DNA from: Bradyrhizobium retamae
Lineage (GTDB): Bacteria; Pseudomonadota; Alphaproteobacteria; Rhizobiales; Xanthobacteraceae
Direction: 5' to 3'
DNA length: 48,194 nt
Assembly (NCBI RefSeq): GCF_001440415.1
Contig: NZ_LLYA01000178.1
Span: 1-48,194 of the forward strand
Below the pieces are notes generated by a model that worked only from the letters and a program-made list of their open reading frames with translations, ran no database searches and was not told the origin of the DNA. Each line of letters begins with the position of its first letter. Position 1 is the first letter of the stretch. This document shows positions 40,810 through 48,194 of this stretch, one piece after another. The position numbers and the translations under genes were made by a program.

Positions 40810-40977
40810 CTAGGTGAACTGAATACCGCGCCGCTGCAATGCGGCTATTCTGATGCGGATTTCGGGACCGTCTATCCGGAAAAGTACGGGCGCGCACTGT
40901 CGTCCCGTTGGAACCGAGCCCTCGCACCAAGCTACCTTGCATACCGGCAGAGCGCGACTGTTTCTTAAAGACGGCAC
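40810..40977 (-). CDS. hypothetical small protein
   Basis: About 55 residues from GTG 40977, ending in VLFRIDGPEIRIRIAALQRR plus GIQFT. The core SRALPVCKVAWCEGSVPTGR has two Cys, and the end looks like a real beta-helix-beta unit. A longer frame to 40998 would borrow bases of the glmU copy. Convergent with the 49-residue gene. Supported by protein-like composition only. Confidence 0.35.
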   Translation of the reverse strand: MPSLRNSRALPVCKVAWCEGSVPTGRQCAPVLFRIDGPEIRIRIAALQRRGIQFT

Positions 40978-40987
40978 TATGCAGACT

Positions 40988-41426
40988 TCGATCGGCAAGA
41001 AGGCGTCCGTCAGTCCCTATACGCTTGCGGCCCGGCATCTCGCTCGGCGAGGACGTTCGGATGGGTAACCTCGTCGAGACCAAGGCCGCGGCGCTGAAGG
41101 CCGGCGTCAAGGTCAACCAACTCTCCTATGTCAACGATGTTCATGTCGGCGCCAATTCCAACCTCGGCGCCTACACCATCACCTGCAACTACGACGGCTT
41201 CTTCAAGCACAAGACGCTGATCGGCGAGGGCGCGTTCGGTCGGCACCACCTCCTCACTGGTCGCGCCGGTGAAAATCGGCAACGGCGCTTATATCGGTTC
41301 GGGCTCCGTCATCACCAAGGACGTGCCCGACGATGCGATGGCTGTGGAGCGCACTCAGCAGAGCAACCGCGAGGGCGGCGCGGCACGGTACCGCGAAATG
41401 AAGATGCGGGCGAGAAGGAGGGTTAA
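40988..41426 (+). pseudogene. decayed 3' copy of glmU, copy 1
   Basis: Aligns to glmU from about 39591 to its stop at 40035. Frame is lost at CCGGCATCTCGCTCGGCG, where a base of the GTSLGDG codons is missing, and again at GCGTTCGGTCGGCACC. Intact islands include FFKHKTLIGEGAF and GSVITKDVPDDAMAVER. Even the bases after the stop (TTAAGCGCAGGGCTTGTTAG) match those following glmU. The N-terminal nucleotidyltransferase domain is absent, so this is a non-functional duplicate. Confidence 0.9.
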
Positions 41427-41792
41427 GCGCAGGGCTTGTTAGGCTTTCCGCTTAGGACTGTCTCAATCGGCAATAATAAAATCGGAATTAAGTTATTGAG
41501 TTGTCTCAATTTTGTGCGGAGGGCGTCGGGCCAATGACGCCCGGTTGAGTGGGAAGGGGACATGCAGCGTCGCAAAAAAAGCCCCGGGTTCTCCCAAAGG
41601 CTTTGTCATCGTGTTGGGAGATGGATCTTAGTTCTGCCAGGTCCGCGCTCCGGACGTATCCCTCCGGTGAAGGCCGCCTTGTAGGCTGAGGGCGAACGTC
41701 GGAAGTCCTAGGGATAGGCCGACACCCTGTCACTGCTGCCGCGCGCCGCAGCGTGTTAGGAACCATCAAAACCTCATGATGAGAATTCCGCC
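41427..41792. other. gap with a minus-strand terminator
   Basis: No supportable CDS; a minus-strand frame across it runs through the terminator described next and is probably spurious. A GGGCGTC / GACGCCC hairpin lies at 41521-41542. The stretch 41610-41770 is GC-rich with several short complementary segments and could be transcribed on the minus strand as a non-coding RNA. Confidence 0.4.
41574..41604 (-). terminator. intrinsic terminator on the minus strand
   Basis: On the minus strand: AAAGCC, inner stem GGG / CCC, GGCTTT, then a continuous T7 run (A-run at 41574-41580 on the plus strand). This is the clearest intrinsic terminator between 40 and 48 kb, yet no good gene ends here. Confidence 0.65.
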
Positions 41793-42962
41793 TTGCCTGC
41801 CGTTCCTGCCCGCATTTTGCCGACGATCGTCATCTCGCAGTTCGCCGCGACATCGCTGTGGTTCGCCGGGAATGCGGTGATGCCCGACCTGCAGCGCAGC
41901 GCCGGCCTGCCGGCGTCCGCCGTCGGCGACATCACGATCGCCGTGCAGCTCGGCTTCATCGCCGGCACGCTGGTCTTCGCCTGGCTAGCGATCGCCGACC
42001 GCTACTCGCCGCGTATCATCTTCTTCCTTTCCACGCTCGCCGGCGCGGCGGCCAATGCCGCGACGCTGGCGAGCGGCGGCGAGTTCCTGCCCCTGCTCGC
42101 GGCGCGGTTCGCAACCGGCTTCTTTCTCGCCGGCATGTATCCCGTTGGCATGAAGATCGCGTCGGGCTGGTGCGACCGCGACCTCGGGCTCGCGCTCGGC
42201 TGGCTGGTCGGGGCGTTGGTGCTCGGAACGGCGCTTCCCCATCTCATCCGCGGCCTGGGCGGCGATCTGCCCTGGCAGGGCGTGATCCTGTCGGTCTCGG
42301 CGGTATCGATCGCCGGCGGTCTGGCAATGTTTCTTCTCGTGCCGGACGGGCCGCATCTCAGAGCGGGCGCGAAGTTCGACCCGGCCGCATTCGCGACGAT
42401 CTTCCGCTCGGCCGAATTCCGGGCGTCGGCCTTCGGCTATTTCGGCCATATGTGGGAGCTCTACGCCTTTTACGCGTTCCTGCCGGTGCTGCTGGCGGCG
42501 CGCCTCGGCAGCGACGCTGCGACGGTATCGGTGTGGAGCTTCGCGGCGATCGCCACCGGCTTTCTCGGCTGCGTGGTCGGCGGCTATCTTTCGCAGGGGA
42601 TCGGCAGCGCGCGCGTTGCCTTTATGCAGTTGTCGGCGTCCGGCCTGTGCTGCCTCGTCTCGCCGCTGGCGTTCCTGGCGCCCTTGCCGGTGTTCCTCGC
42701 CTTCCTGTTGTTCTGGGGCGTGGTCATTGCCGGCGACTCGCCGCAATTCTCCACGCTCAACGCCCGTTTCGCCCCGCCGAGGCTCGTCGGCTCGGCGCTG
42801 ACGATCGCCAATTGCATCGGCTTCTCGATCACGATCGTTTCGATCGCGCTGCTTGGCTGGCTGATCGAAACCGCCGGACCGCAGTATGTTTTCCTGATGC
42901 TGGTGCCCGGGCCGGTCCTCGGGCTGGCAGCGTTGAGGCGGCTGGCCGTGAAGCCGGCATAA
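41793..42962 (+). CDS. MFS transporter
   Basis: 389 residues from TTG, with about twelve membrane helices. The first is ILPTIVISQFAATSLWFAGN; the loop 2-3 motif is seen in LAIADRYSPRIIFFLSTLAG (D-R-x-S-P-R variant of the MFS signature). Helix 4-5 has ATGFFLAGMYPVGMKIASGW, typical of the sugar-phosphate/nitrate-like MFS branch. C-terminal helices start at about 215 (FGYFGHMWELYAFYAFLPVL). The substrate cannot be told. The gene lies between two broken glmU copies, so it may have arrived with the duplication. Confidence 0.85.
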   Translation: MPAVPARILPTIVISQFAATSLWFAGNAVMPDLQRSAGLPASAVGDITIAVQLGFIAGTLVFAWLAIADRYSPRIIFFLSTLAGAAANAATLASGGEFLPLLAARFATGFFLAGMYPVGMKIASGWCDRDLGLALGWLVGALVLGTALPHLIRGLGGDLPWQGVILSVSAVSIAGGLAMFLLVPDGPHLRAGAKFDPAAFATIFRSAEFRASAFGYFGHMWELYAFYAFLPVLLAARLGSDAATVSVWSFAAIATGFLGCVVGGYLSQGIGSARVAFMQLSASGLCCLVSPLAFLAPLPVFLAFLLFWGVVIAGDSPQFSTLNARFAPPRLVGSALTIANCIGFSITIVSIALLGWLIETAGPQYVFLMLVPGPVLGLAALRRLAVKPA

Positions 42963-43130
42963 GGAATCACCGCGACGGCATTGTGCCACCGCGGCCGGGG
43001 ATGGTGAAGAGGCGGGCGCCGTGCCCACTCAGCGCGCGGCGGCGGCCTTCGCCGGCGGCGCGCATGGCCTCGCCGTTCCTGCGCTTCATGCCGAGCATGG
43101 CGCAGTCGACCCGCAGCCAGCCGTCGTTTA

Positions 43131-43232
43131 AACTACGGTGACAGTGCATTTAACTCTTAAGACTACCGCGCGATAGCGCCTTTCCGGTGAGCCCGACCCA
43201 CACGCGTCAATTAAATGCACTGGCTCCGTAAT
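43131..43232. repeat. MITE-like element with inverted ends
   Basis: About 102 bases with imperfect terminal inverted repeats, AACTACGGTGACAGTGCATT at the left and its near-complement ending ATGCACTGGCTCCGTAATT at the right (three mismatches). No ORF inside. The right end touches the first base of similarity of the second glmU copy. Related ends occur at 45861, 46235, 46978 and 47653. Confidence 0.7.
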
Positions 43233-43928
43233 TCCAGCGAGGACGAAGTGCGGCATCAACAACAAGAACCGGCTCGCCGAGGCGGAAGCGGTGATGCAGG
43301 CGCGGCTGCGCAAGGCGGCCCTCGATGCCGGCGTGACGCTGATCGCGCCGGAGACGGTCTATCTCGCCGCGGATACCATGTTCGGCAACGACGTCACGAT
43401 CGAGCCGTTCGTGGTAATCGGCCCCGGCGTCAGCATTGCCGACGGCGCGGTGATCCATTCATTCTCGCACATCGTTCAGGCCTCGATCGGCAAGAACACT
43501 TCCGTCGGTCCCTATGCGCGCCTGCGGCCGGGCACCTCGCTCGGCGACGGCGCGAAGATCGGCAATTTCGTCGAGACAAAAGCCGCGACGATTGAGGCGG
43601 GCGCCAAGGTCAACCTCTCTCCTATGTCGGCGACGCCCATGTCGGCGCCAACGCCAATCTCGGCGCCGGCACCATCACCTGCAACCATGACGGCTTCTTC
43701 AAGCACAAGACGCTGATCGGTGAGGGCGCATTCGTCGGCACCTACTCCTCGTTGGTGGCTCCCGTCAAAATCGGCAAGGGCGCCTATATCGGCTCGGGAG
43801 TCCGTCATCACCAAGGACGTGCCCGATGACGCGATGGCCGTGGAGCGCAGCCCGCAAAACAACCGCGAGGGCGGCGCAGTGCGCTACGAGAGATGAAGTT
43901 GCGGGCGAAGGCTGAGAAGGAGGGTTGA
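43233..43928 (+). pseudogene. decayed 3' copy of glmU, copy 2
   Basis: Matches glmU from about 39340 to the stop, and also the bases after it. The frame is broken near the start (GTGCGGCATC for GTGCGCGGCATC), at GTCAACCTCTCTCC, at TCGGGAGTCCGTC, and near the end (CGCTACGAGAGATG). Long intact stretches encode VMQARLRKAALDAGVTLIAP and MRPGTSLGDG-like segments. It covers the whole acetyltransferase helix plus a little of the linker, and is cut at the left by the MITE-like element. Not functional. Confidence 0.9.
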
Positions 43929-44007
43929 GCGCAGAGCTTGTTAAGCTTTCCGCTTCAGCCCTCGCCTGTTCGATCCCCGTAGGTAGCGGTTTGGGTATCG
44001 TTGAGCG

Positions 44008-45711
44008 TCAGCTTTCAATCGCGCCCAACAACTCTTCTTGCCGATCTTGGTTCTTGAAGATGTTGCCCGGATAAGAGTCAGGGAAATTCCCAGCAATCGC
44101 GGGGATAACGGCCTCCAAATATTGTACAGCTAGCTGCTCGCAAGTTGTCCTAAGTGAACTCAGATTAGTCGCCGGCTTTGCCAGCTGGGTCAGATCGATA
44201 TGTGAAAAGACGCAGAACAAGATAAACCGATTGCCGTGCACCGCGATGAGGCGCTCTCTGCCTTCCAAGCCGTCTGCTTGTTTCGCTAACGTGTCGTCTA
44301 CCGTATTCATCAGTTGAACAATGTTCCACAGGTAGACGGCTGTCGTGCTGTCATTGAACAGCTTAATGTAGGGTTCCTTTTTAATGTCGTCCCACAATCC
44401 GCTAATATACCGTTTTGATGCTACAGCTAATCGAAGATCGCCTGACGCACACGCTGCGGCGACTGTAGCCGCCCGAATGTTGAAGCCAGAGGCGGAGGCG
44501 GGGTCTGCTTCACCACGTCTGAAGGCGTATGTTATTCCTAACTGGGCGGCCTCTCGCTTCAGCCGATCTTGATTTGGATCAAAGGCAACGAAGTCTGACG
44601 CATTGAGGTCATTCTGAGTGTTATTCGAGCGGGTGACGCCGGATGCAAACCCCTCGGGTGTATTTTGCAGCGAAATGATCCGGACGTGAACCAGCACGTC
44701 ATCGAGGCTCGTCTGTCCATTTTTTGCCTTAGCGAGTGAGCCGATGGTTTGCGCTCCGTTGATTACGCTAATCTTCTTGACGTCGAATATTCCTGTGTCG
44801 GTCTTAGTTCCTCCAATGGGCTGCTTAGCAAAGGAGTCGCATATCGCGGTGACACCGTTGTTGAAATACCAGAAATGTGCCGGCTCTTTGTCTGCCGTCT
44901 CCGCGATGCCCTCGTTCACCTCTGATTTTTCAATAACGTACCGAAGATTTTCAGCGAAGAGTTTTGTCCCGTTGTCTTCGTACCACTTCGCGACGTCCAC
45001 CGCTGAAACAGCACCGTAGATTGCGTCATACGGCTTCTGCAGACGACCCCAATTTCTTAGCATCACAGACACATCAATATCGGAAGCGCGTACCTTCGAT
45101 CTGGCGATGTGAGTCACGCTCGCGAAATCTATCTCCTTGAATTCCAGAAAGTCACTTTGAATTTTGTTCTGCTCGCTGACGAAATCTGAGATTTTGCTAT
45201 TGATGTTCTTGGCGATATTCTTGTCGGCGGTATGTGCGATCAGCATTACAAAGGTCGTCTCGATATCCTTTAGTGTGGATTCGACCTTTGTGCGAAACGG
45301 ATGAAGATTTTTGTTTTCAGCAGTCCATTTGAGTTCGAGAACGCCCTTTACTCCATCTCGAAACCTCGTGAAATCGACAAGCTCAACTCCCTTTGCGCCA
45401 GATCGCCATTTGCTCTGGACGAAGTAGATAACTTTCCTCTTGTCGTCGATGTGAAGCGCGTCGATCCCGTCGTCTGCGCTGCCATCAGTTACACATTTTG
45501 CGGCCTGATCTGGCAGCAGTCCCGCATCGTCCATGAGCGCCAAGGCAGAGAGTGCGCGTGTCAGGAAAAAATTTTCCCTCTCCTTCGCGGGTTTGTCGGC
45601 CACGTCCGAGAGGTTGATTGAATTGTCAAACAACGCGTGAAGGCGGTCTGAAAGTCTTGTTAGCAGTAGCTGACGATTTGCGGCCATTTTTGGGGCATCC
45701 AGTTGAACCAC
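44008..45711 (-). CDS. AIPR-family abortive-infection protein
   Basis: 567 residues. The N-terminal part carries a PD-(D/E)xK-like nuclease pattern: GSADDGIDALHIDD with D84, then VIYFVQSKW with Q99-x-K101. The AIPR domain follows, with FWYFNNGVTAICD (280-292), ISVINGAQTIGSL (314-326) and VRIISLQNT. AIPR proteins are linked to abortive phage infection and occur in defence islands; the molecular action is not settled. ATG at 45711 or 45687. It stands alone, GC is lower than in the backbone genes, and a truncated Mrr nuclease lies upstream. It looks intact. Confidence 0.8.
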   Translation of the reverse strand: MVQLDAPKMAANRQLLLTRLSDRLHALFDNSINLSDVADKPAKERENFFLTRALSALALMDDAGLLPDQAAKCVTDGSADDGIDALHIDDKRKVIYFVQSKWRSGAKGVELVDFTRFRDGVKGVLELKWTAENKNLHPFRTKVESTLKDIETTFVMLIAHTADKNIAKNINSKISDFVSEQNKIQSDFLEFKEIDFASVTHIARSKVRASDIDVSVMLRNWGRLQKPYDAIYGAVSAVDVAKWYEDNGTKLFAENLRYVIEKSEVNEGIAETADKEPAHFWYFNNGVTAICDSFAKQPIGGTKTDTGIFDVKKISVINGAQTIGSLAKAKNGQTSLDDVLVHVRIISLQNTPEGFASGVTRSNNTQNDLNASDFVAFDPNQDRLKREAAQLGITYAFRRGEADPASASGFNIRAATVAAACASGDLRLAVASKRYISGLWDDIKKEPYIKLFNDSTTAVYLWNIVQLMNTVDDTLAKQADGLEGRERLIAVHGNRFILFCVFSHIDLTQLAKPATNLSSLRTTCEQLAVQYLEAVIPAIAGNFPDSYPGNIFKNQDRQEELLGAIES

Positions 45712-45860
45712 TTAGTAATCATGGTTTCCTTATCACAATTCAAGGCTGAGTTGCGCGAAAACGCTTCTACACCAATGAGAAGATCCCGCTAGGATATGGC
45801 GGTCAAGTAATCAGCCTGCCGTTGACACTCTGGAAGTCCCATGAATGCAATCGACCTGGG

Positions 45861-45908
45861 ATTACGGACAGTGCACTTAATCCGGCCGAGGATTGCTCGC
45901 GTAGCGCG
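45861..45908. repeat. MITE-like end, copy a
   Basis: ATTACGGACAGTGCACTTAA followed by CCGAGGATTGCTCGCG, the same order as in the 76-bp copy at 46978. A related end (TCCGTAGTCCCGC) sits at 45968-45980, at the 3' end of the Mrr fragment. Confidence 0.6.
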
Positions 45909-45962
45909 TATTCTGCCGCGACTCAGGCTCTCTGCATCTCCCGGCGGTAGCGTCAACGCCCG

Positions 45963-46253
45963 TTAGCGTCCGTAGTCCCGCAAGTTCAGAACTTTCCGTG
46001 CCTCTCGAATGTCGATCTTTGCTTTGATGCCATGCTTGTCGAGAAGATGGAGTACGTGGGCGCCTGTAAGAAGAGTGATTGGTTTTCCTGCAGAGAATTT
46101 ATGAGCGTCTGGTCCAAAGTCGGCCGTAGTTACGAGAATTCCTCGTGAAGCCGACTCGTGTTGCATCGTACCGTAAAGGTCGCGGACTGCTGATACTCCC
46201 ACCGCCTTGGTGTAGCGCTTCGCCGGTAATTGCGAGTTACGGTGATAGTGCAC
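45963..46253 (-). pseudogene. truncated Mrr-type restriction nuclease
   Basis: A 96-residue frame carrying the second half of an Mrr catalytic domain: AKRYTKAVGVSAVRDLYGTM, SRGILVTTADFGPDAHKFSA and GKPITLLTGAHVLHLLDKHG. In type IV Mrr enzymes this follows the D-x-Q/E-x-K nuclease core and a DNA-binding domain, both lost here. The first residues (MHYHRNS) are translated from the MITE-like repeat end at 46235, and the last (RDYGR) from another repeat end. The gene was thus cut on both sides. No activity expected. Confidence 0.75.
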
Positions 46254-46289
46254 TTAATCAGAGTTGCTCGCTTAGCGCATTTGAGTGCT
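46235..46289. repeat. MITE-like copy b, inside the Mrr gene
   Basis: AGTTACGGTGATAGTGCACT, then TTGCTCGCTTAGCGCATTTG and AGTGCT: a partial inverted-repeat element. Its left end supplies the start codon of the Mrr fragment on the minus strand. Confidence 0.6.
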
Positions 46290-46407
46290 CTGGACTGAAA
46301 TTCCGAGCTGGGGTCAGGAATAATCGGCCGCGTCGTCGCCAAGGTGCAGCGGCAGCACCTCGCGTCGCGCACCGGCCCAACGTCGGAAGCAAGTACGGGC
46401 ATGGACG

Positions 46408-46863
46408 CTACCGCCCAACTACTTGCGTAGCGTTGGGAGTGGTGTTGTGGTCGATCATGGTGGTCCTTACCTTATACCAAGTCCCAAAGCGTACGCCCCA
46501 GTAGAGCAGGTACTTCTGAACCCAGCTGACGTTGAGGAGCTCCATGGCTTCGAAGAAAATTCGGTCGGCATGGTCGCGCGTCGGCGCTTCAGGATGGGGA
46601 TTGTTGAGCGCGATTCGGTAGCACAGGTAGTCATGAACGACGCCCGCGCGGCTCCAGCTTGCCCAAACTGGTAGGATCGACCACAGTAATCGTGGAATGG
46701 ATGGACCGTCGGTGATGAAGCCTTTCGAAACGAGGATGACGCGACCGGAGCCGCGGCCTCCGACCTCATAGATGAGGGGCTCTGCCAAGCGCCATAAGCG
46801 CCAGCCATGCGTATCGTTACCGGAGAGATGCGTAATCGTCAGTTCGCTCGTGAATGCGCCCAC
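46408..46863 (-). CDS. DUF1353 protein
   Basis: 151 residues. The family pattern is visible: LIYEVGGRGSGRVILVSKGF, ITDGPSIPRLLWSILP, RAGVVHDYLCYR, DHADRIFFEAMELLNVSW and YWGVRFGTWYK. DUF1353 proteins are small and common in phages and in accessory DNA; the conserved H-D and D-G-(P)-S suggest a hydrolase-like site, but the function is unknown. It lies between MITE-like repeats in the same direction as the AIPR gene. Confidence 0.8.
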   Translation of the reverse strand: MGAFTSELTITHLSGNDTHGWRLWRLAEPLIYEVGGRGSGRVILVSKGFITDGPSIPRLLWSILPVWASWSRAGVVHDYLCYRIALNNPHPEAPTRDHADRIFFEAMELLNVSWVQKYLLYWGVRFGTWYKVRTTMIDHNTTPNATQVVGR

Positions 46864-46977
46864 AGCTCTTCCTCCCCTTCCTCGAATAAGCGATCCCGTC
46901 AGTTGATGATGCGAGGACGTTAAGGGAGGTCAGCTCCTCAGACTGTGATAAGCGTCACTAAGCTCTAAGCTTACCGG

Positions 46978-47053
46978 GGATTGCGGTGACAGTGACTTAA
47001 TCCAGCCGAGGATTGCTCGCGCCGCGCATTCAAGTGCACTGTCACCGTAGTCC
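46978..47053. repeat. complete MITE-like copy c
   Basis: A 76-base element: left end GGATTGCGGTGACAGTG, right end CACTGTCACCGTAGTCC, near-perfect inverses. The centre has CCGAGGATTGCTCGCGCC. No coding capacity. Confidence 0.7.
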
Positions 47054-47075
47054 CGCGTTGTAGTTCGGTTGTGTC

Positions 47076-47495
47076 TCAGTTTGAATTTTTTGGAAGGCGG
47101 TTTTGCCGGAAATGCTCCACGGCACCATCAATTTGAACCCAATCATGTTTCGACTGCTCGAAAACCGATATGACGGGGGCTGGGTATTTTGGTTCTGCCA
47201 TCGCGCCGACTGCAACGGCGATCAGCGCAGGCAGATTGCTGAGTTTCCAGTAGACTGTTGAGCCGCACTGTGGACAAAAATAGTTATGGATTTTCCCGCC
47301 GCTTGCGGCGGCGTGCGTGAACTCCTTTGAGGTTCCTGAGATGGTGACAACATCAGCGGGATAATAAGCGGCAACGCCGAACGGCGCGCCGGTTCGGCGT
47401 TGGCAGTCGATGCAGTGACAAGCAACGACTATCTTGGATGGTTCTTTTGGAAGTGAGAGCGTGACTGCACCACAACTGCATCGAGCGTCAGCCAT
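47076..47495 (-). CDS. GFA-family zinc protein
   Basis: 139 residues from ATG 47495, which follows GGAGGATAGTTCGA; a longer frame to 47645 lacks this signal. It has the GFA/CENP-V fold cysteines: ARCSCGAVTLSL, VACHCIDCQRRTGAPFG and YFCPQCGSTVYWK. The family is named after glutathione-dependent formaldehyde-activating enzyme, but most members have no proven activity, so the substrate is open. All zinc ligands appear present. Single gene between repeats. Confidence 0.85.
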   Translation of the reverse strand: MADARCSCGAVTLSLPKEPSKIVVACHCIDCQRRTGAPFGVAAYYPADVVTISGTSKEFTHAAASGGKIHNYFCPQCGSTVYWKLSNLPALIAVAVGAMAEPKYPAPVISVFEQSKHDWVQIDGAVEHFRQNRLPKNSN

Positions 47496-47652
47496 TCGAA
47501 CTATCCTCCAATTGCTTCTGAGCAAGCAATGCTTATCGAGAAGGGACGACGGGCCATCCGACCGATGACGGTCAAATCGATCGGATCGAACTTTATGGGG
47601 CTTTATTGCTCCGTCAAAGCTCGCAGTGACACCACGGGGGGACACATCAGTA

Positions 47653-47680
47653 GATTGCGGTGATAGTGCATTAATAGTGC
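47653..47680. repeat. MITE-like end, copy d
   Basis: GATTGCGGTGATAGTGCATTA matches the left end of the other copies. No right end is found within 150 bases, so it is a solitary end. Confidence 0.5.
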
Positions 47681-48194
47681 GAGCTAGCTGAATAGGCCTG
47701 CGCGCTTAAGCTAATTTGTTGAACCAGATCAACCTGATGCTACCCGTCCAGTCGTGTCCGGAAAAATAACCGCTTTCGCCGCAGGCCAAATCACCGCTAT
47801 CAGTTCGGCCATCCACCCCGGCAAGAGGGGCGTATCGCGATCGTCACGGACGCGGGGTTGGATGCGGTGGACGCAGCGGCGTCGGGCGCGATCGTGGTCG
47901 CAGGGCGGGTTCTCCCGTGAGTGATTTTACGTTTACGCAGACGACCGGCGTTTCAAGGCCTTCGCCAGAAACTCAGTCGGCATCTCGCCGATCGGAGTGG
48001 CGGTTGAGGGCGCTGCGTACGGCGAAGTCGTGTGGTTCTGGCATCCGTGGCTGATGTCAAGCCAGCGGAGATGCGTCGGCCCGACCGGGCTTCAGACAAA
48101 TCTCAATCCGCTGGTGACGGTGACAAAAGGAATTCGTCGCCGGGAAGCAACTGTATTTTTGAAGTAGCCCGGTGATCGGCCGGGCTCAAGGCTG
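47681..48194. other. decayed intergenic DNA to the window end
   Basis: No frame of convincing quality. A short plus-strand piece at about 47831-47920 reads RIAIVTDAGLDAVDAAASGA and stops at once, which looks like a remnant. The last 150 bases resemble repeated non-coding DNA of Bradyrhizobium islands. A GC hairpin (AGCCCGG / CCGGGCT) lies at 48166-48187. Confidence 0.4.

Noticed and set aside
41858..43141. 427-residue frame overlapping the MFS gene
   Set aside because: Arg-rich shadow in another frame; the 389-residue frame has the membrane helices and MFS motifs.
47076..47495. Naming the GFA protein a formaldehyde-detoxifying enzyme
   Set aside because: The family name is historical; the zinc-binding fold is clear, but nothing in the sequence or the neighbourhood shows that activity.
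1..48194. CRISPR array or rRNA genes
   Set aside because: No regularly spaced short repeats and no rRNA-like stretches were seen; the only RNA gene I can support is tRNA-Lys.

Overview
The window reads as chromosomal DNA of an alphaproteobacterium of the Bradyrhizobium group (Nitrobacteraceae). The pointers are the high GC, an ndvB/ndvD/ndvC-like set for cyclic beta-glucan synthesis, the core gene glmU, and several short proteins of a kind common in Bradyrhizobium. Family assignments come from reading the translations; no database search was run.

Layout. Positions 1-4,500 are accessory DNA: an orphan EF-Tu-barrel-like protein, a methyltransferase, then the wreck of an integrative element (small phage-type genes, two Xre-type repressors, a resolvase tail). 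From 4,743 to 12,513 runs a tightly packed plus-strand operon for a surface glycan: family-2 glycosyltransferase, asparagine-synthase-like amidotransferase, fused dehydrogenase/Gfo-Idh oxidoreductase, zinc-ribbon methyltransferase and a polysaccharide-lyase-like protein. A polytopic membrane protein follows on the minus strand (12,885-14,741). From 15,236 to 31,157 lies a 15.9-kb element inserted in a tRNA-Lys(UUU) gene, bounded by 47-bp direct repeats. It carries a tyrosine integrase, an AlpA-like regulator, an AAA ATPase followed by an iteron-like cluster, a small terminase, a repeat-rich fibre, scaffold, SU10/DUF5309-type major capsid and decoration-like proteins, then accessory genes. I find no large terminase, portal, protease, tail or lysis gene. 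It therefore looks like a capsid-encoding phage satellite, or a strongly reduced prophage, that would depend on a helper.

From 31,432 to 40,035 the DNA is chromosomal backbone: NdvB-, NdvD- and NdvC-like proteins, a small membrane protein, a SPOR-like envelope protein and glmU. From 40,036 to the end the region has been rearranged: two decayed copies of the glmU 3' part flank an MFS transporter, and copies of a MITE-like inverted repeat bound one glmU copy and a truncated Mrr nuclease. An intact AIPR-family (abortive infection) gene, a DUF1353 protein and a GFA-family protein lie among them.

The two observations I rate highest are the capsid-bearing tRNA-Lys element without packaging motor or tail, and a pair of gene cassettes (1,961-2,706 and 28,641-29,662). 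The cassettes share a 42-bp segment in the leader and a nearly identical terminator, but their coding bodies have diverged beyond obvious recognition.
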